Of a stretch of DNA of 64,000 nt, positions 34,831 to 48,689 are shown piece by piece (the first letter of the stretch is position 1; each line of letters starts with the position of its first letter). The stretch comes from Gerris lacustris. Its lineage: Eukaryota > Arthropoda > Insecta > Hemiptera > Gerridae. The DNA is taken from the NCBI GenBank assembly GCA_951217055.1, contig OX578277.1, positions 62,404,388-62,468,387 on the forward strand, given 5' to 3'. Under the pieces are notes generated by a model, which had not been told where the DNA came from, did not search any database, and worked only from the letters and a program-made list of their open reading frames with translations. The translations under genes and the position numbers were made by a program.

Positions 34831-35189
34831 AAAACAACCCAACTTTTCAAATCCGCTGTCTCAAAAAATGAAAAAATCACTCACGCTCGTTTAATAAATT
34901 TAATTTTTTTGTAGTTGTACTCCAAATGTAAAATATATTCTTTATTGGAGACTTAGTAGCAATCGTCTAATTTATTTATTCGAATTATTATCTACGCAAT
35001 TTAAAAATAAATAATTTTAAAGGAAAATTTTAAATGAGTTATACACGCACTTGAATAATAATGCTTAGTGGTAATTTTCTTTTAATATAAGTACCTACCA
35101 GAACATTGAAAGAAATTCATAGTAAAACAAAAATGTATATGTAGAGGGAAATACACCACTACACAATTAATCTTGTTTAATATTCTTAA
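34831..35189. other. No feature recognised
   Basis: AT-rich spacer before the 137-bp tandem array. Confidence 0.5.
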
Positions 35190-35590
35190 AATATAGTTTT
35201 AATTTATGAAATGCCTTCTTTTATAGAATCTAGTTTGAATTTATTTGATTGATTATATAGTTTTATTTTATGAAATCCGATCTTTTATATAATCTAGTTT
35301 GAATTTATTTATCCGATCTTTTATATAATCTAGTTTGAGTTTATTCGATTGATTATGTAGTTTTAATTTATGAAATGCCTCTTTTTATATAATCTTGTTT
35401 TATTTTATGAAATCCGATCTTTTATATAATCTAGTTTGAATTTATTTATCCGATCTTTTATATAATCAAGTTTGAGTTTATTCGATTGATTATGTAGTTT
35501 TAATTTATGAAATGCCTCTTTTTATATAATCTTGTTTTAATTTATGAAATCCGATCTTTTCTATAATCTAGTTTTGATTTATAAAATGCG
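35190..35590 (+). repeat. Tandem array, 137-bp period
   Basis: TCCGATCTTTT begins at 35276, 35413 and 35550, exactly 137 bp apart. Each unit is itself built from shorter related pieces of the TATATAATCTAGTTTGAATT type (about 33-35 bp), so this is a two-level satellite-like array of about three units. Confidence 0.9.
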
Positions 35591-37279
35591 TTAATCGTAT
35601 TTACTTCCCAGTAAGATTTAATTGTTATTTTTTATTAATAAGAATGAGACATGCTAAAAGATTAAAAACCAATTTACGTAAAGATTTTGACCGTTACTTT
35701 TTACCGGTCAGGTACCTAGCTTAAATTGACAGTCAATTACTGATCAAGTATCTGCTTTAAATCGACATAAAATTATAAAATAATAAGATAAAGCTTTTGG
35801 AAGGTATTCCCATTTAATAAGATTAATATTTTTAAGCATTTATGACGTTTTAATACAATATTTAAACGCATTCGAAGATGATGTTCAAAAATATTAACAT
35901 AAAATAAAACGGGATAATTATTCAAGGCATCATATTTAATCGTTGATTTTCCGATAAAAATATATTTATTCTTAGTAACATATAATACATAATGAACACT
36001 CTTAAGATTTTAAAATTAAAACATATATTTAGCAATAAATGAAAATACATAACAACTTCCAAGTTAGCAAATTACTTTGTAACTGTTATTAATTTAACTG
36101 GCTATAAATCTGTCTCTTCATACAAAAATTAAATATACAAATAATATATTGTATACAATAATTTTGGTATAAATGATTGCTTATGGCAAATGTATGGTAA
36201 TATATGTTTGTTACATTATGTTTATTAAATTATTGTTTCATTTAATTTATGTCAATTTTTATTTGTTTGCTGTTTTTTCTGTTTTTGTCTAATTTTAACT
36301 GTTGTTTCGTTAATTTATGAATGTTTTTGTTTTTTAAAACGCTGCTGTACTCCGTCGGCTCTCTGGCTTGTCAATGAATAGTTGCTCCAAAGTTTCTAAC
36401 AAAATATTAGAATATTTAGAGAGAGAGAGAAAAAAATAAAACACCAATAAATTAGACTGATTTTATTAAATTTTAATTCTATACGGTTAGTCTAATAGCT
36501 ATTATTTAATGGTTGAAGTATTTACTTTTATAATTATTACTTTTTTAGCCCCTTTTATTAACATATATTTTTATATACATTAAGATGCATTGATACCAAA
36601 CTGACGTAATGCTAATAATGCAATTCTTGCCGTGCGTTAAATTTGCCCATCGCATATTGTTCTTAGGAGTAAATAAATTAAGATAAGCGGCTAAAATCTG
36701 TTTTATACATTTTATTTTTAACCATACTTACGCATTATTATAATTAACTCATGCTTAAGAATTTTTATCCTTTTAACTCGCTGTTATTTGGAATTGTCTC
36801 TGTTCGCATAATTATAAAAATTACTAAATTATCAGTCACTAATTAAATAAATAACTTTTGTGGACCTCAATTGTTTTATCTATATTGTTTGAATTTTATT
36901 TTTAAAACATTATATACATTTATTGATATAAATATAAAAGATTTAAAAAAAAAATATCAATATACTTTTTTTTAAATTTTAAGGATATTTTTTATAATTT
37001 ACAAAAAAATATAAATTTTTAATAATTGCTGTTAGTGTAATTAATTGATATATATTCTAAATTAAAATTTATTTAAATAAAAGTTAGTAATTTACCTTCT
37101 TTAAAGATTTAAAAAATTAGAAATATCAAAACCATATACACAGGAAATTTTCAATTAAATTGAAGCTGCTTATGGGATATAAGATGGGGGGGGGGGATTA
37201 CCTATGTTTAATAGCGATTAGTTGTCGGGATATCTGGATAGGTTTAATACAAAGAAAAGAAGGCTTTGGAAATAGTTTC
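35591..37279. other. Upstream intergenic DNA, no feature recognised
   Basis: Very AT-rich. It contains (GA)n at about 36419-36430 and a G run at 37187-37195. It may contain regulatory DNA of the gene starting at about 37.5 kb, but no specific site can be supported. Confidence 0.5.
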
Positions 37280-37763
37280 TTGGTATATTGTTGAATACTG
37301 TGGAGGCCGGGCGGGCTCAGTGTTCATTAATATCATAAAGGTAGGAATGGGAAGGCAGTGCGAGTAAAGGAAGGGGGATGAGGGGGTGGTGTGGTCGGAC
37401 AAGTTCGAGCGTTGGTGGGTAGATGGCGGGTCGGTCGCTGGGTGGGTTCCAGGCAAGCACCGCTAGGGTCCGTCAGTGTTCCGCTTAGGCACCCAGATTC
37501 AGTTGCACGGCAGCCAGGGAGCCGAGTCCGCTAACCCCTGTATGGCAAGCGTTTTATTACTGCTCTAAACTTATCGCTAAACTTCCCCCCTCACCCTCTC
37601 TGTTCTCGGTACCTTTTTACCCGCCACGCGTTCTTCTCCGTCGGCGACCATTCTCATCTCTGGTGATCTGGCCGAGGGTGTTGCCGCGGGCGGCGCCTTC
37701 TATGGGGACCACGGAGGCGCAGCGGTCTGCCTCCGCGAGCCGGCCACCACCTGGTGGACAGCC
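37280..37763 (+). promoter_or_regulatory. CpG-rich promoter/5' leader of the 37764 gene
   Basis: Base composition changes abruptly from AT-rich to GC-rich with many CpG (for example GCCGCGGGCGGCGCC at 37683-37697). TCAGTT at 37499-37504 fits the arthropod initiator consensus TCAKTY and would start transcription at A 37501. A second TCAGTG is at 37472. I see no TATA box at the right distance. The leader would be about 263 nt, with uORFs at 37542-37568 and 37702-37767. An in-frame stop TAA at 37578-37580 closes the main frame upstream, and no in-frame ATG lies between it and 37764. Confidence 0.6.
37542..37568 (+). promoter_or_regulatory. Upstream ORF 1 (8 codons)
   Basis: ATG at 37542 encodes MASVLLLL then TAA. 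If transcription starts near 37501, it is the first ATG met by the ribosome. Its strong Leu run is probably incidental. Confidence 0.4.
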
Positions 37764-37767
37764 ATGA
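37702..37767 (+). promoter_or_regulatory. Upstream ORF 2, overlapping the main start (ATGA)
   Basis: ATG at 37702 opens 21 codons, MGTTEAQRSASASRPPPGGQP, and the TGA stop at 37765-37767 shares two bases with the main ATG at 37764. Such an overlap usually represses the main ORF or permits termination-reinitiation. Confidence 0.45.
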
Positions 37768-38142
37768 ACGGAGGGGCTTACGAGGAGCCGCCCGGCGGCG
37801 GTACGAACATCAAAGGCTCACCGAGTCCGGCTCCCTCGTTAAGCCCCACACAGCCTCTACACATCCCGGCCAAGCGCTACGACGAGTCTGTCATCCGCCA
37901 CTCGACGCAGCCATGGCACTACGAGAGTCCGCCACCTTTCGACCAGTACGGCCAGCCGACCTATTACAATCTGGGTGATGGAAGAGACAGTCGTAAACTG
38001 CTATGGGGAGCTCCGCAGTACCAGGAGGCCCAGCCGCCGTTCTCACAGACCTGTGGCTGGTCCTATCCTGAGAATTCACATGAGAACTATCCGATAAGAA
38101 ACTATCCTGACTCGGCTCCAAACACTCCTTATCCTACACCAG
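37764..38142 (+). CDS. First coding exon of an unidentified, probably regulatory, protein
   Basis: ATG 37764 has a purine at -3 and begins an open frame of 126 codons plus one base, ending at a consensus donor (CCAG|GTAATT), so the exon ends in phase 1. GC content and CpG are far above the surroundings, as for coding DNA. The product is low-complexity and likely disordered. It begins MNGGAYEEPPGGGTNIKG, has a Ser/Pro run (SPSPAPSLSPTQP, about residues 19-31), then YDESVIRHSTQPWHYESPPP (38-57). Next is FDQYGQPTYYNLGDG (58-72), then DSRKLLWGAPQYQEAQPPF (74-92) and a Tyr/Asn/Pro-rich stretch to NTPYPTP (about 120-126). There is no signal peptide or membrane segment. Proline- and tyrosine-rich N-termini before a very long first intron are common in developmental transcription factors, but no DNA-binding domain lies in the window. 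I do not recognise the family. Confidence 0.75.
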
Positions 38143-38148
38143 GTAATT
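38143..38148 (+). other. 5' splice site (GTAATT)
   Basis: AG|GTAATT follows codon 126 plus one base. Reading through would add only six residues (GNYFFK) before TAA at 38160, so splicing is the better explanation. Confidence 0.7.
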
Positions 38149-40842
38149 ACTTTTTTAAATAATAGATTTGGTGTTACTATGCATGATAGTTAGTTGCTTG
38201 GTTCATACCATGTTTGTGTACCTTGAGAAGGAAGAAAACATAAATATGTAAACATTCGTTTAATCTCATTTTGTTATCATTAATATTTTCTATTCTATTT
38301 GGCTATTCTCGTTGTTTTGTTGTTTAGAAGCGTGCTAGCAAAGTCTTGTAAATAAAAACAAATAGAGCGAAGAGTTTTGATTCGTTTCCTTGTTATTCCC
38401 CTCGTAACAGTCCATGATGCTTCTCTCCCCTCTCAAAAGTAAAACTTCGATAATACTGAGGGTGCTATGTTTTTCTTTATACCATAACTGTTCTTATCCC
38501 AAATAACTTACACTTCTGTCGACAAGTTATTCTAATTCTAGCTTGGTATAGATCCTTCAACTTTAGTAGGCAAACAATAATACAACAATAATATTCATCA
38601 AACAATAATACAACAATAATATTCATCAAATAATACTTGTAAACACAGTTTTTTTACTGTCTACTATCTCAACACCCTTTTTACATAACTTATTTAAAAC
38701 ATTATTTTCCAGCTTAAACCACTCGTATTATTCTTAGAAATTACAATAATCTTAAAAAACACACTAATTTTCCAAAATAAAAGTAACCGAATCGATTTTC
38801 CCAAACTTACTATCTTAAAATAGCATTATATTCATACTAATTTTTATTATCATAACTATTTATCACAAATGCTTTTCTTAAGGTACGTTTCTTTTAATAT
38901 GTGTAAATGTCGAATTTGATTAATTTTACTTCTTTCTTGCTTGTAATATAACAGTGTTTGTGGTAAGTTTTAAATGGTCTGTCTATACTCGTAAAGTAGT
39001 AAATTTATTACTTTTTTCTGATTTATCACATAATAACAAACATATATACCTACTATAAACATGAACATGCAACAAAAACATTAAACAATTAACTATGCAG
39101 GTTTAAAAAAAGCAAATAAGCAAGTGTATACGTTTCTTTTATGTTTAAACTAGTTTAGCAGGATTTGCACTATTTAAACAAAACCTGCTATATAACGTTG
39201 CTACAAGTGACACATTTTTCTTTTGAGCTTTACCGACCCCAAATGGATCGCAATAATTGTGCTTTATAGCATTTCTCCGTGGCGTTTTTCTTACTTGTAG
39301 CATTTACTAGATAACAGGTTTTGATACATAGTGTGTATTTTCACTTTTAAACTATAAGTTGAGTTATGTATATGTGTGTTTTGAAGCTTAATTTGATTTT
39401 TCTTTCTGCTTTTTTTCAATAATTGTACTTAATGTATATACATAAAAATATAGAATACCTTTAAGACAGAATTCGAAAGTAATCGATGATGCACAAGATA
39501 TTCTTCTACAGCCTCTTTAAATACTCTTTCGACGGCCGACGGACTCTATGTCTTCAGGTGCTCGAGGATGGTTATGTCGAAGCAGCTTGAACATTGGTAA
39601 CTGACTGACTTAAACCAGTGAAAGCGTCTTGTTATGAACATACTTACAGATCATTTGCATTTTTATAGAAAACTTCCACAAAAAGGGTTGGTAAAAGGTA
39701 TATAATAGAAAATGACCTACATGTTTTTATGGAACCATGTTATAAGACCATTGGATTTAAAGGATGGAGCAAAAACAAGTATAAGAATACTTTCAGACAA
39801 AAGCGAAAGTACTGTTTCAAACATAAATATTCACTTTCTTAACATATATTTACTTTGAAATTATGTGTACAAAACATTATATACTTAACTAGGGTAAACA
39901 TAAATTAACAAAATTATTTTTCAACACCTACAAGAAATTACCTTACTAATTAAATCAGGTTAAACTACTTGAGAAAATGATATCATAGGTACAACATATA
40001 CAAATTGTTACTTCATTATTTAAAAAAATAATTATTATCTTTATTTAATAAAAATATACTAAATACATCCACAAGTCAATTATAAGAATATAATTGATCA
40101 ACATTATGTCAATTATAAATCAAATATTTATAATGAAAACATTCCTTTTTATTTTTACAGTGTATAATTTTTATAATTAGGGATTTTTTAAAAAATTTAT
40201 TCTGATTCGTATGTTACAACATTAGATACTTCTTACACATTATACTATTACTAGTTGATGCATAAGCATAAAGATACATTTACTTATACTAATATGTTAC
40301 TTTAAGTTACACATAGTTAAGATAATTACATTATCGTGCCTATTTAGCATATAAATTTGAACTTCATTAAGAGCATTTAGAATACAACGTACTTTCTATA
40401 TTTGAGTAGGTTGAGCTTACTCATTACACACAAATTATAAACTTTGATCCTTTTTTTCACCTGCTTTACAATCATTGCTATAAACATAACATAGTTTTGA
40501 ATTATTTTAAAAATATACTTACTATATTATATATACTCGTATATATATATACATTGTATAACTGATTCGAGAACATTCTTTTAACAGTTTTATACAATCT
40601 ATGTAATATGTAAGAGAAAATTATAACATTCTTCTAGTATATATATATGAACAGCGGAGAATCTTGATTAGGATTAAAGAAATACTTCTTTCCAATAAAA
40701 ATATCTTTACAGTAAAAAACCGGCTTTGAACCACTTCATATTCACTGCCTAACAAAGAATCCGAATGATTTACAAAATATAAAAAACAAGAAAAATTATA
40801 AACGTCTCTCCATAAATGTTTTATTTAAAAATACTTCTTAGC
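38149..40842 (+). other. Proximal part of presumed first intron
   Basis: Composition falls back to AT-rich. A 28-bp unit (CAAACAATAATACAACAATA) is duplicated at 38571-38626. A GC-richer patch at 39525-39620 (CTCTTTCGACGGCCGACGG) stands out and might be a conserved noncoding or regulatory element, but no motif is assignable. Confidence 0.45.
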
Positions 40843-41120
40843 ACACTTGGAGTCCATTATCAAAGAAATAAACAAGTCTATCACAAATATTTTATAACTG
40901 CAAAGCGCTATCAATCTATGAATAGGTCTTTCTCAGAGCCTAAGCTGTAGTTGTAGGAACACTCATTTGGTCTTATATTGTGTAGCTAGCTCGGTTACAA
41001 GAGTCAACTACCACGTAGTTGATGACCTATTGATAGGTGGAAAGCGCTTTGCAGAAATAAAATATTGGTGGAAAACTTGTGTACTTCTTTGATTAGGGAC
41101 TTCATTGGCACAATTGTTCT
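40843..41120. mobile_element. Foldback element, about 278 bp with about 95-bp arms
   Basis: Left arm blocks GTCCATTATCAAAGAAATAA, CTGCAAAGCGCT and CTATGAATAGGTC reappear inverted on the right as GACCTATTGATAGG, AGCGCTTTGCAG and CTTCTTTGATTAGGGAC. The loop of about 90 bp contains its own GTCAACTACC/GGTAGTTGAC-like pairing near 41005-41030. A partial relative of the left arm lies at about 50557-50615 (GTAATCAAAGAAATTCACAAG). Confidence 0.7.
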
Positions 41121-41335
41121 AACTTTATACTAAGTTTTTTTATGCATTTTAAGCGCTCTTTCACCTTTTTTCAACGCAGTTTACTGAATTTGTAAATAAT
41201 TCGATTATGAACTGATAAAACTATACTAGTGGTTGAAATCTGGCTTTGTAAAAATATGTTACTTTTAAGAAATATTTTTGAGAGTTGACTTTCTTTATTT
41301 CCAACGAGCCGTTAATTTTATATTTAGAAAGAAAA

Positions 41336-41520
41336 GTAATATTAAGTAAATTAATTTAGATATATCTATTTAGATAAGTTATGAAATCTATTTGAAAACC
41401 AACAGATCAAAACAAACATTTATTTTTATTGGAATATATGTGGTTTGCCTTAGCTCACACGACAAATCATTTCGAGGTGAGTCTTTACCATCGAGACACT
41501 ACTCGATTATATAAATGATA
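41336..41520 (+). repeat. R9 repeat (copy 2)
   Basis: Aligns with 25628-25840 throughout. It has an extra TATTTAGATAAGTTATGAAA segment and lacks the T-rich insertion of the first copy. Confidence 0.7.
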
Positions 41521-41689
41521 ATAAATATACTTAAAAAGAGTACTTATCACATTCTGTCACAAGGTTACTTCTTTTATTATAACTATTAATAAATACTCAC
41601 AATTTGATTTTGTTACAAACAATACATACTTTCATAATGTATTGTACGAGCACTTGGGATATTAAAAGTTTGAGAGTTTGTTTAACGAT

Positions 41690-41840
41690 AACTGGCGTAA
41701 AAATTAACAGATTTGACCAAATTTGTAAACCAATTTTGGCGGCCAACATGGAGGAATACAAAAATCATGATAGATTATACATCGTTTTAAAGGTCTTGAA
41801 GAGTAGGAATATAATATGTGGTTAAATTTAATATTTTCAA
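41690..41840 (+). repeat. R11 diverged repeat (copy 2)
   Basis: Partner of 34590-34830 in opposite orientation; includes TTGGCGGCCAACATGGAGG. Only the central part is confidently alike. Confidence 0.4.
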
Positions 41841-42531
41841 GATAGTGATCGGATAAAGTTGTTAGTCAGCTTGGCATGTTATACATATTTTTAAAGGCTA
41901 AGTTACTATTGTTAAAAAAAAAAAAAACATTTTTTTCGGGCATTCTGAAGAAAAAAATATACATCTAAGACATGATGTTTAAAGAAAGTTTATACTTATA
42001 AGACTCGTTAAATGTAATTTTAAAGCTCTTTTCAGGTAGAGTAATAGAATGTAACTTTTTGTCGAAAAATATTTCTTGGTAGCTATATTAAAAGCAGATT
42101 TGGCATATATATAAGAGCAGAATAAAAATTTTTCTACGCGAGTTCTTTATGCACCGCATCACTATTATAGTATTAGTAGTTTAATTTGAACTGCGTTGCA
42201 ATTATAGTTAATACCTTCATTCGAACAAAGTATTTAAAATGATTTATCTAAACTTCGATATTGTACATATGTGATTACATCTGGACAATGTTGAAACCAC
42301 TTTTTTTTATTACATTTACACGTAGCAATTTTATTCTAGCGTCATTTCTAACGTACATTTCACCCAGAATTTTTTTCTTTTTTAAAACCTACATTTTATA
42401 TAACGTTATACATTACAATTCAATTTTGATTTCGTTGCAAACATACTTTTTGCATAAATAGTATACTAAAGAGAAGATGACTCTGTAATGCTAAAGATCC
42501 TTAACTTAAATTATGTTTGCTTTAAATGAAA
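41841..42531. other. No feature recognised
   Basis: AT-rich presumed intron. Confidence 0.5.
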
Positions 42532-42611
42532 TTACATCAAATTAAGTTATGATATAAAACGTTAGTGAAGGACATCATTAAGTGTTGAAATAAAAAGTCT
42601 CTCCGCGTAAA

Positions 42612-43464
42612 ATTTTTTATCTACGACTGATACGAAATATAAACATTATATCTCAGTTTAGATGCGTAGTAAGTGATTATTTTCGTAGCTGTATTCATTG
42701 CGCATGCGCGTTCATAATGAGGTAAAGAATTCCACTTTTTTCCGACCTTTTTTTAATGCTTCACCTTAACGCACGATTAGCGAGTTAGTTTACATTCTAA
42801 TTTGCTGTTTGTTTAATTAAAGTAGTAGTAGTAGTAATAATAGTAGTCTAGTACTTCCTACTAGAACGGGTAGGCGAACCATTTATTCGAACCTTGCAAT
42901 TAGGCCATCACTTAGGCCCTTTTTACGCCCCGCGGTAGAGAGTTCCAGCCACTTCACACATCATACATATATGTACATTGTACCGCCGAAGCGAGTATGA
43001 TGTGATCAATAGTGAGCCATATAAATCAGAGCGTCACGGCGAGGAATCGAACCCCATCTCGTTCCACTCATGATTCAGTGATGGCCGAGCAGAAGTGGTT
43101 TAACCCACACGGTCACGCTGGCTCTCTTAATTAAAGTAACTATGCTTATATCGAGTTTTTAGAGAAACAATGAGTGATTTAGGTGATAATGAAGAAAATG
43201 AGGAGAATTTTATACGCCATCCGAAATAATTAATTCGGCACAAAATACAACTAATGAATTAATATCATCTTAAAAATAGAGAAATACGTACTTACATACA
43301 GGGAGTTTATTAATTTTTTTCTGTATTTATTATAATCCACAATCGTAGATAAAGAACAGTACGCAACTCGTGCGAAAACTGCATTTTGCTTTGCTCGTGT
43401 GGTTTAACTACCCTCGCTGTCGCTCGGGTGCAAACTTTTCGCACTAGACGCGTAATGTACTATT
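42612..43464 (+). mobile_element. Crypton-like unit A, interrupted by a SINE
   Basis: Starts TTATCTACGACTGATACG and ends CGCGTAATGTACTATT. The ORF start (ATGAGTGATTTAGG at about 43170) is followed by frameshifts. Downstream are the TACGCAACTCGTGCGAAAAC and CCCTCGCTGTCGCTCGGGTG blocks. Without the SINE and one target copy it is about 540 bp, similar to unit B. Confidence 0.65.
42825..43126 (-). mobile_element. tRNA-Ser/Leu-like SINE (family B) with 12-bp target duplication
   Basis: TTAATTAAAGTA at 42813-42824 and 43127-43138 is a perfect 12-bp duplication. On the minus strand the head reads GAGCCAGCGTGACCGTGTGG (A-box region), then GTTAAACCACTTCTGCTCGG, an extra-arm-like segment, and the B box GGTTCGATTCC (complement of 43043-43053). 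The body contains TACCGCGGGGCG and the 3' end is a (TAC/TAT)n tail at 42825-42845. Layout and tail are those of a LINE-mobilised SINE. Confidence 0.85.
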
Positions 43465-43984
43465 TTTATCTACGATTGATACGAAATATAAACATTATAT
43501 ATCTCTGTTAATATGCGTAGAAAGTGATTCTTTTTGTAGCTGTATTCATTGCGCATGCGCGTTCATAATTCTTCTTTGTTTCCGCCCTAGTGCGGAAGAA
43601 AGAGGAATTCTTCTCTTCACATGCATATCGAGTTTGTTTACATTAAACAAAACTAATTTGCTGTTTGTTAAATTACAGTAACTGTTTACAACAACAATGA
43701 GTGATTTAAGTGATTATGACGAAAATAAGGAGAATAATAACGCCTCCCGAAATAATTAATTCGGCACAAAATACAACTAATGAATTAATGTCATCTTAAT
43801 TAAAAGAGAAATACGAACTTACATGCAGGAAGTTTATTAATTTTTTTTCTGTATTTCTTCTTAAAATCTATAATTGTAGATAACCCCCTCCCCCCACTCA
43901 TTCTACCCTCGCTCACGCTCGGGTGCAAACTCCACTCTCGCATGTAAAATGCTACTTTTCGCACTAGACGCGTCATGTACTATT
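43465..43984 (+). mobile_element. Crypton-like unit B
   Basis: Repeats unit A from TATCTACGATTGATACG. The central palindrome is degenerate (TTTCCGCCCTAGTGCGGAAG at about 43579). The ORF start ATGAGTGATTTAAG at about 43697 is soon frameshifted. It ends GACGCGTCATGTACTATT immediately before the right inverted repeat. Confidence 0.65.
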
Positions 43985-44026
43985 ACGTGGAGAGACTTTT
44001 TTATTTCAACACTTACATCAAATTAA

Positions 44027-46704
<2,678 letters not shown>

Positions 46705-46940
46705 TAATAAATAAAAGCTTTTATTCGTATTCTTCTCAGCAAACCCTTTCATATGATACCCATATCATGTGCGTACTTAAAAAAATAACTAGTTCGCCAT
46801 CTTGAACTACCCGCCATAATGGATTTAGAATGACTTCACTTAGCTAATCATGCATTGTCATCCAAACTAAACGTGTATGCAAAATTTCAATTCAATCAGT
46901 TGAGGATAACTACTTCAAAATCCACATACAAACATTCCAA
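46705..46940 (-). repeat. R6 interspersed repeat (copy 2)
   Basis: Complement of 8385-8620 from AAAGCTTTTATTCGTATTCT through ACGTGTATGCAAAATTTCAA to CAGTTGAGGATAACTA. Spacing of blocks is conserved. Confidence 0.75.
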
Positions 46941-48329
46941 GTTAAATAAGAGCTTGTAAGAAGTAACAAGTTCTGAAAAAAGTTTGTACTCATGATAACG
47001 TTTAGGTATATAATATATTTATTTTTCTCTTGGAATCATATCTTGTGATGACAAAAGGAAATATTCGTAACTAATACAAGGGTAAGTCTTATAGGGAATT
47101 TCATTTAATATTTTTAGCACGAGTTTAAAAATTGTAACATTTTCCAAACGTAATTATTAAAATTCATTTGTATTTTATTGTAAATGTTTATCAAACGCCA
47201 GTTTTATTCAGTCCAATTCTGATTGTCGACAAGCTTTAACTAATAAGAGTTAACGAGTTTTAAGAACTCTTTTTGTTTTTTCACTGTCTTCGTAAAAGAG
47301 AATGACCGAAATAATCTCAATCGTTACAATTCGATCATTACAATTACAAGAAGAATTGGAATCTTTCTCATCTAAAAATAAAATATAAATGTTATTAATA
47401 TTATTTATTATTGCTTAAATCGTATCAATAAGCGAGTAAAAAGACTGATATAGCTAATCCTGTAATAGAAATTCCTGATCAGGAAGCAAAAATTAGAAAA
47501 ATGAGAAAAAGAAATAATAAAAATAACAAATACCTCCAATACCTGACTTTTTATTACATATATCTTAATAATCTATGACTGTTTTAACATATAAATGAGT
47601 CATTTGTTTCTCTAAGTACATATGAACTCATTATTTATAAAATTCTTGTGGAAAAAAAAAAAAAAATCTTTCTCTAGTATTTTTTTTCATTTATTCAAAG
47701 ATATTTAAATCATATAACGTTTTTACAAAACCACATTTAAGACTATATAAACGTGTCTATGAGTTTGTAAAGTTCTTAGAAATCACCACATTACGTTTAT
47801 AACATGCCATTTTCATTGGCACATAAAGGGGTTGTTTGTTTTTATTAGTGATTAATGGGGCTCTGAATGGGAAATTAAACTGTTGTTACCACCTAATAAA
47901 ATTGCAATAGACACCAATAAATTTTATATAGTAACATCTGTGACTTATTTATCATCTTTAATGATTAAAATATTGGCTATTATAATATTTTAAATGTTCG
48001 TAATAAGTTGTAACAATGTATTATTGCCGTCATAATAATAGATTTAATTCTCTTTTTTTATTGTAAATCTATTCCTATTTTTACATACAGCTATATTTAC
48101 ATTTAAGTACTGTGTCTGGCAGTTATTCTTTTCGCCGACTTTAAATATATCGTTAAAAATGAACACTTTAACCTTTCAAATACTCAAATAATTTATATTT
48201 TCTTATTTATTATTTGGTTCGTAAATAGACATCGCGCGATTCTATTGTGATGAAAACGTAATTTTTGTTTTTTTAAAAAAGTGTTTTTTTTGTTTTTTTA
48301 CCTCTGACAAAGGAGTTTAGAAAAGGGTT
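46941..48329. other. No feature recognised
   Basis: AT-rich presumed intron. Confidence 0.5.
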
Positions 48330-48505
48330 GAAATCTGACTCAACCTTTGTCTCAACTCTTGTCTCAACACTTGTTTCAACTTTGTTTAAACTTTCTCTCA
48401 ACTCTTGTCTCAACTCTTGTCTCAACTCTTGTCTCAACTCTTGACTCAACTCTTGTCTCAATTTTTGTCTCAACACTACTTGTTTCAACTTTGTCTCAAC
48501 TCGTA
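48330..48505 (-). repeat. 12-bp minisatellite (TCTCAACTCTTG)n
   Basis: About a dozen variants of TCTCAACTCTTG in tandem. Because 12 is a multiple of three, the minus strand stays open over 48273-48632 and reads as repeated LRQE; that frame is best explained by the repeat. Confidence 0.85.
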
Positions 48506-48689
48506 AACTGATTTCTTCTCTAACGCATTTCGATTCGTCTCGCCTGCACTGAACATGACCACTAGGAATAATTGAAAGCTGGCTTTGTAAATAAAGTAAC
48601 TTTATGGGAGAGACGTCTTCCTTTGTTCTCAATAAAATGAATCCGCACCCCTCATCTATAAAAACAAAAATAAAATTCCCTTTTTTGTT

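Larger units (their letters stand above)
42532..44026 (+). mobile_element. Composite element: two Crypton-like units inside 30-bp inverted repeats
   Basis: AGTGTTGAAATAAAAAGTCT..CCGCGTAA at 42581-42610 is the inverse of TTACGTGGAGAGACTT..CAACACT at 43983-44013, about 30 bp with few differences. Between them are two Crypton-like units head to tail (42612-43464, 43465-43984), the first carrying a SINE. The 14-mer TTACATCAAATTAA occurs at 42532-42545 and 44013-44026. It may be a target duplication, but it lies 35 bp outside the left inverted repeat, so the exact boundary is unresolved. The flank ACATCATTA at 42572-42580 is an alternative, imperfect duplication. Confidence 0.65.

Noticed and set aside
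37754..37978. Alternative plus-strand frame over the first exon, and a minus-strand frame at 37891-38121
   Set aside because: GC-rich coding DNA produces shadow frames. The 37764 frame has the better start, the longer frame and the matching splice donor; the 37754 frame would need a GTG start.
43000..43126. Functional tRNA gene
   Set aside because: Cloverleaf pairing is incomplete and the sequence lies within a SINE with target duplication and tail.
48273..48632. 119-codon minus-strand frame with LRQE repeats resembling a coiled coil
   Set aside because: Explained by a 12-bp minisatellite whose length is a multiple of three; flanking residues are not coding-like.
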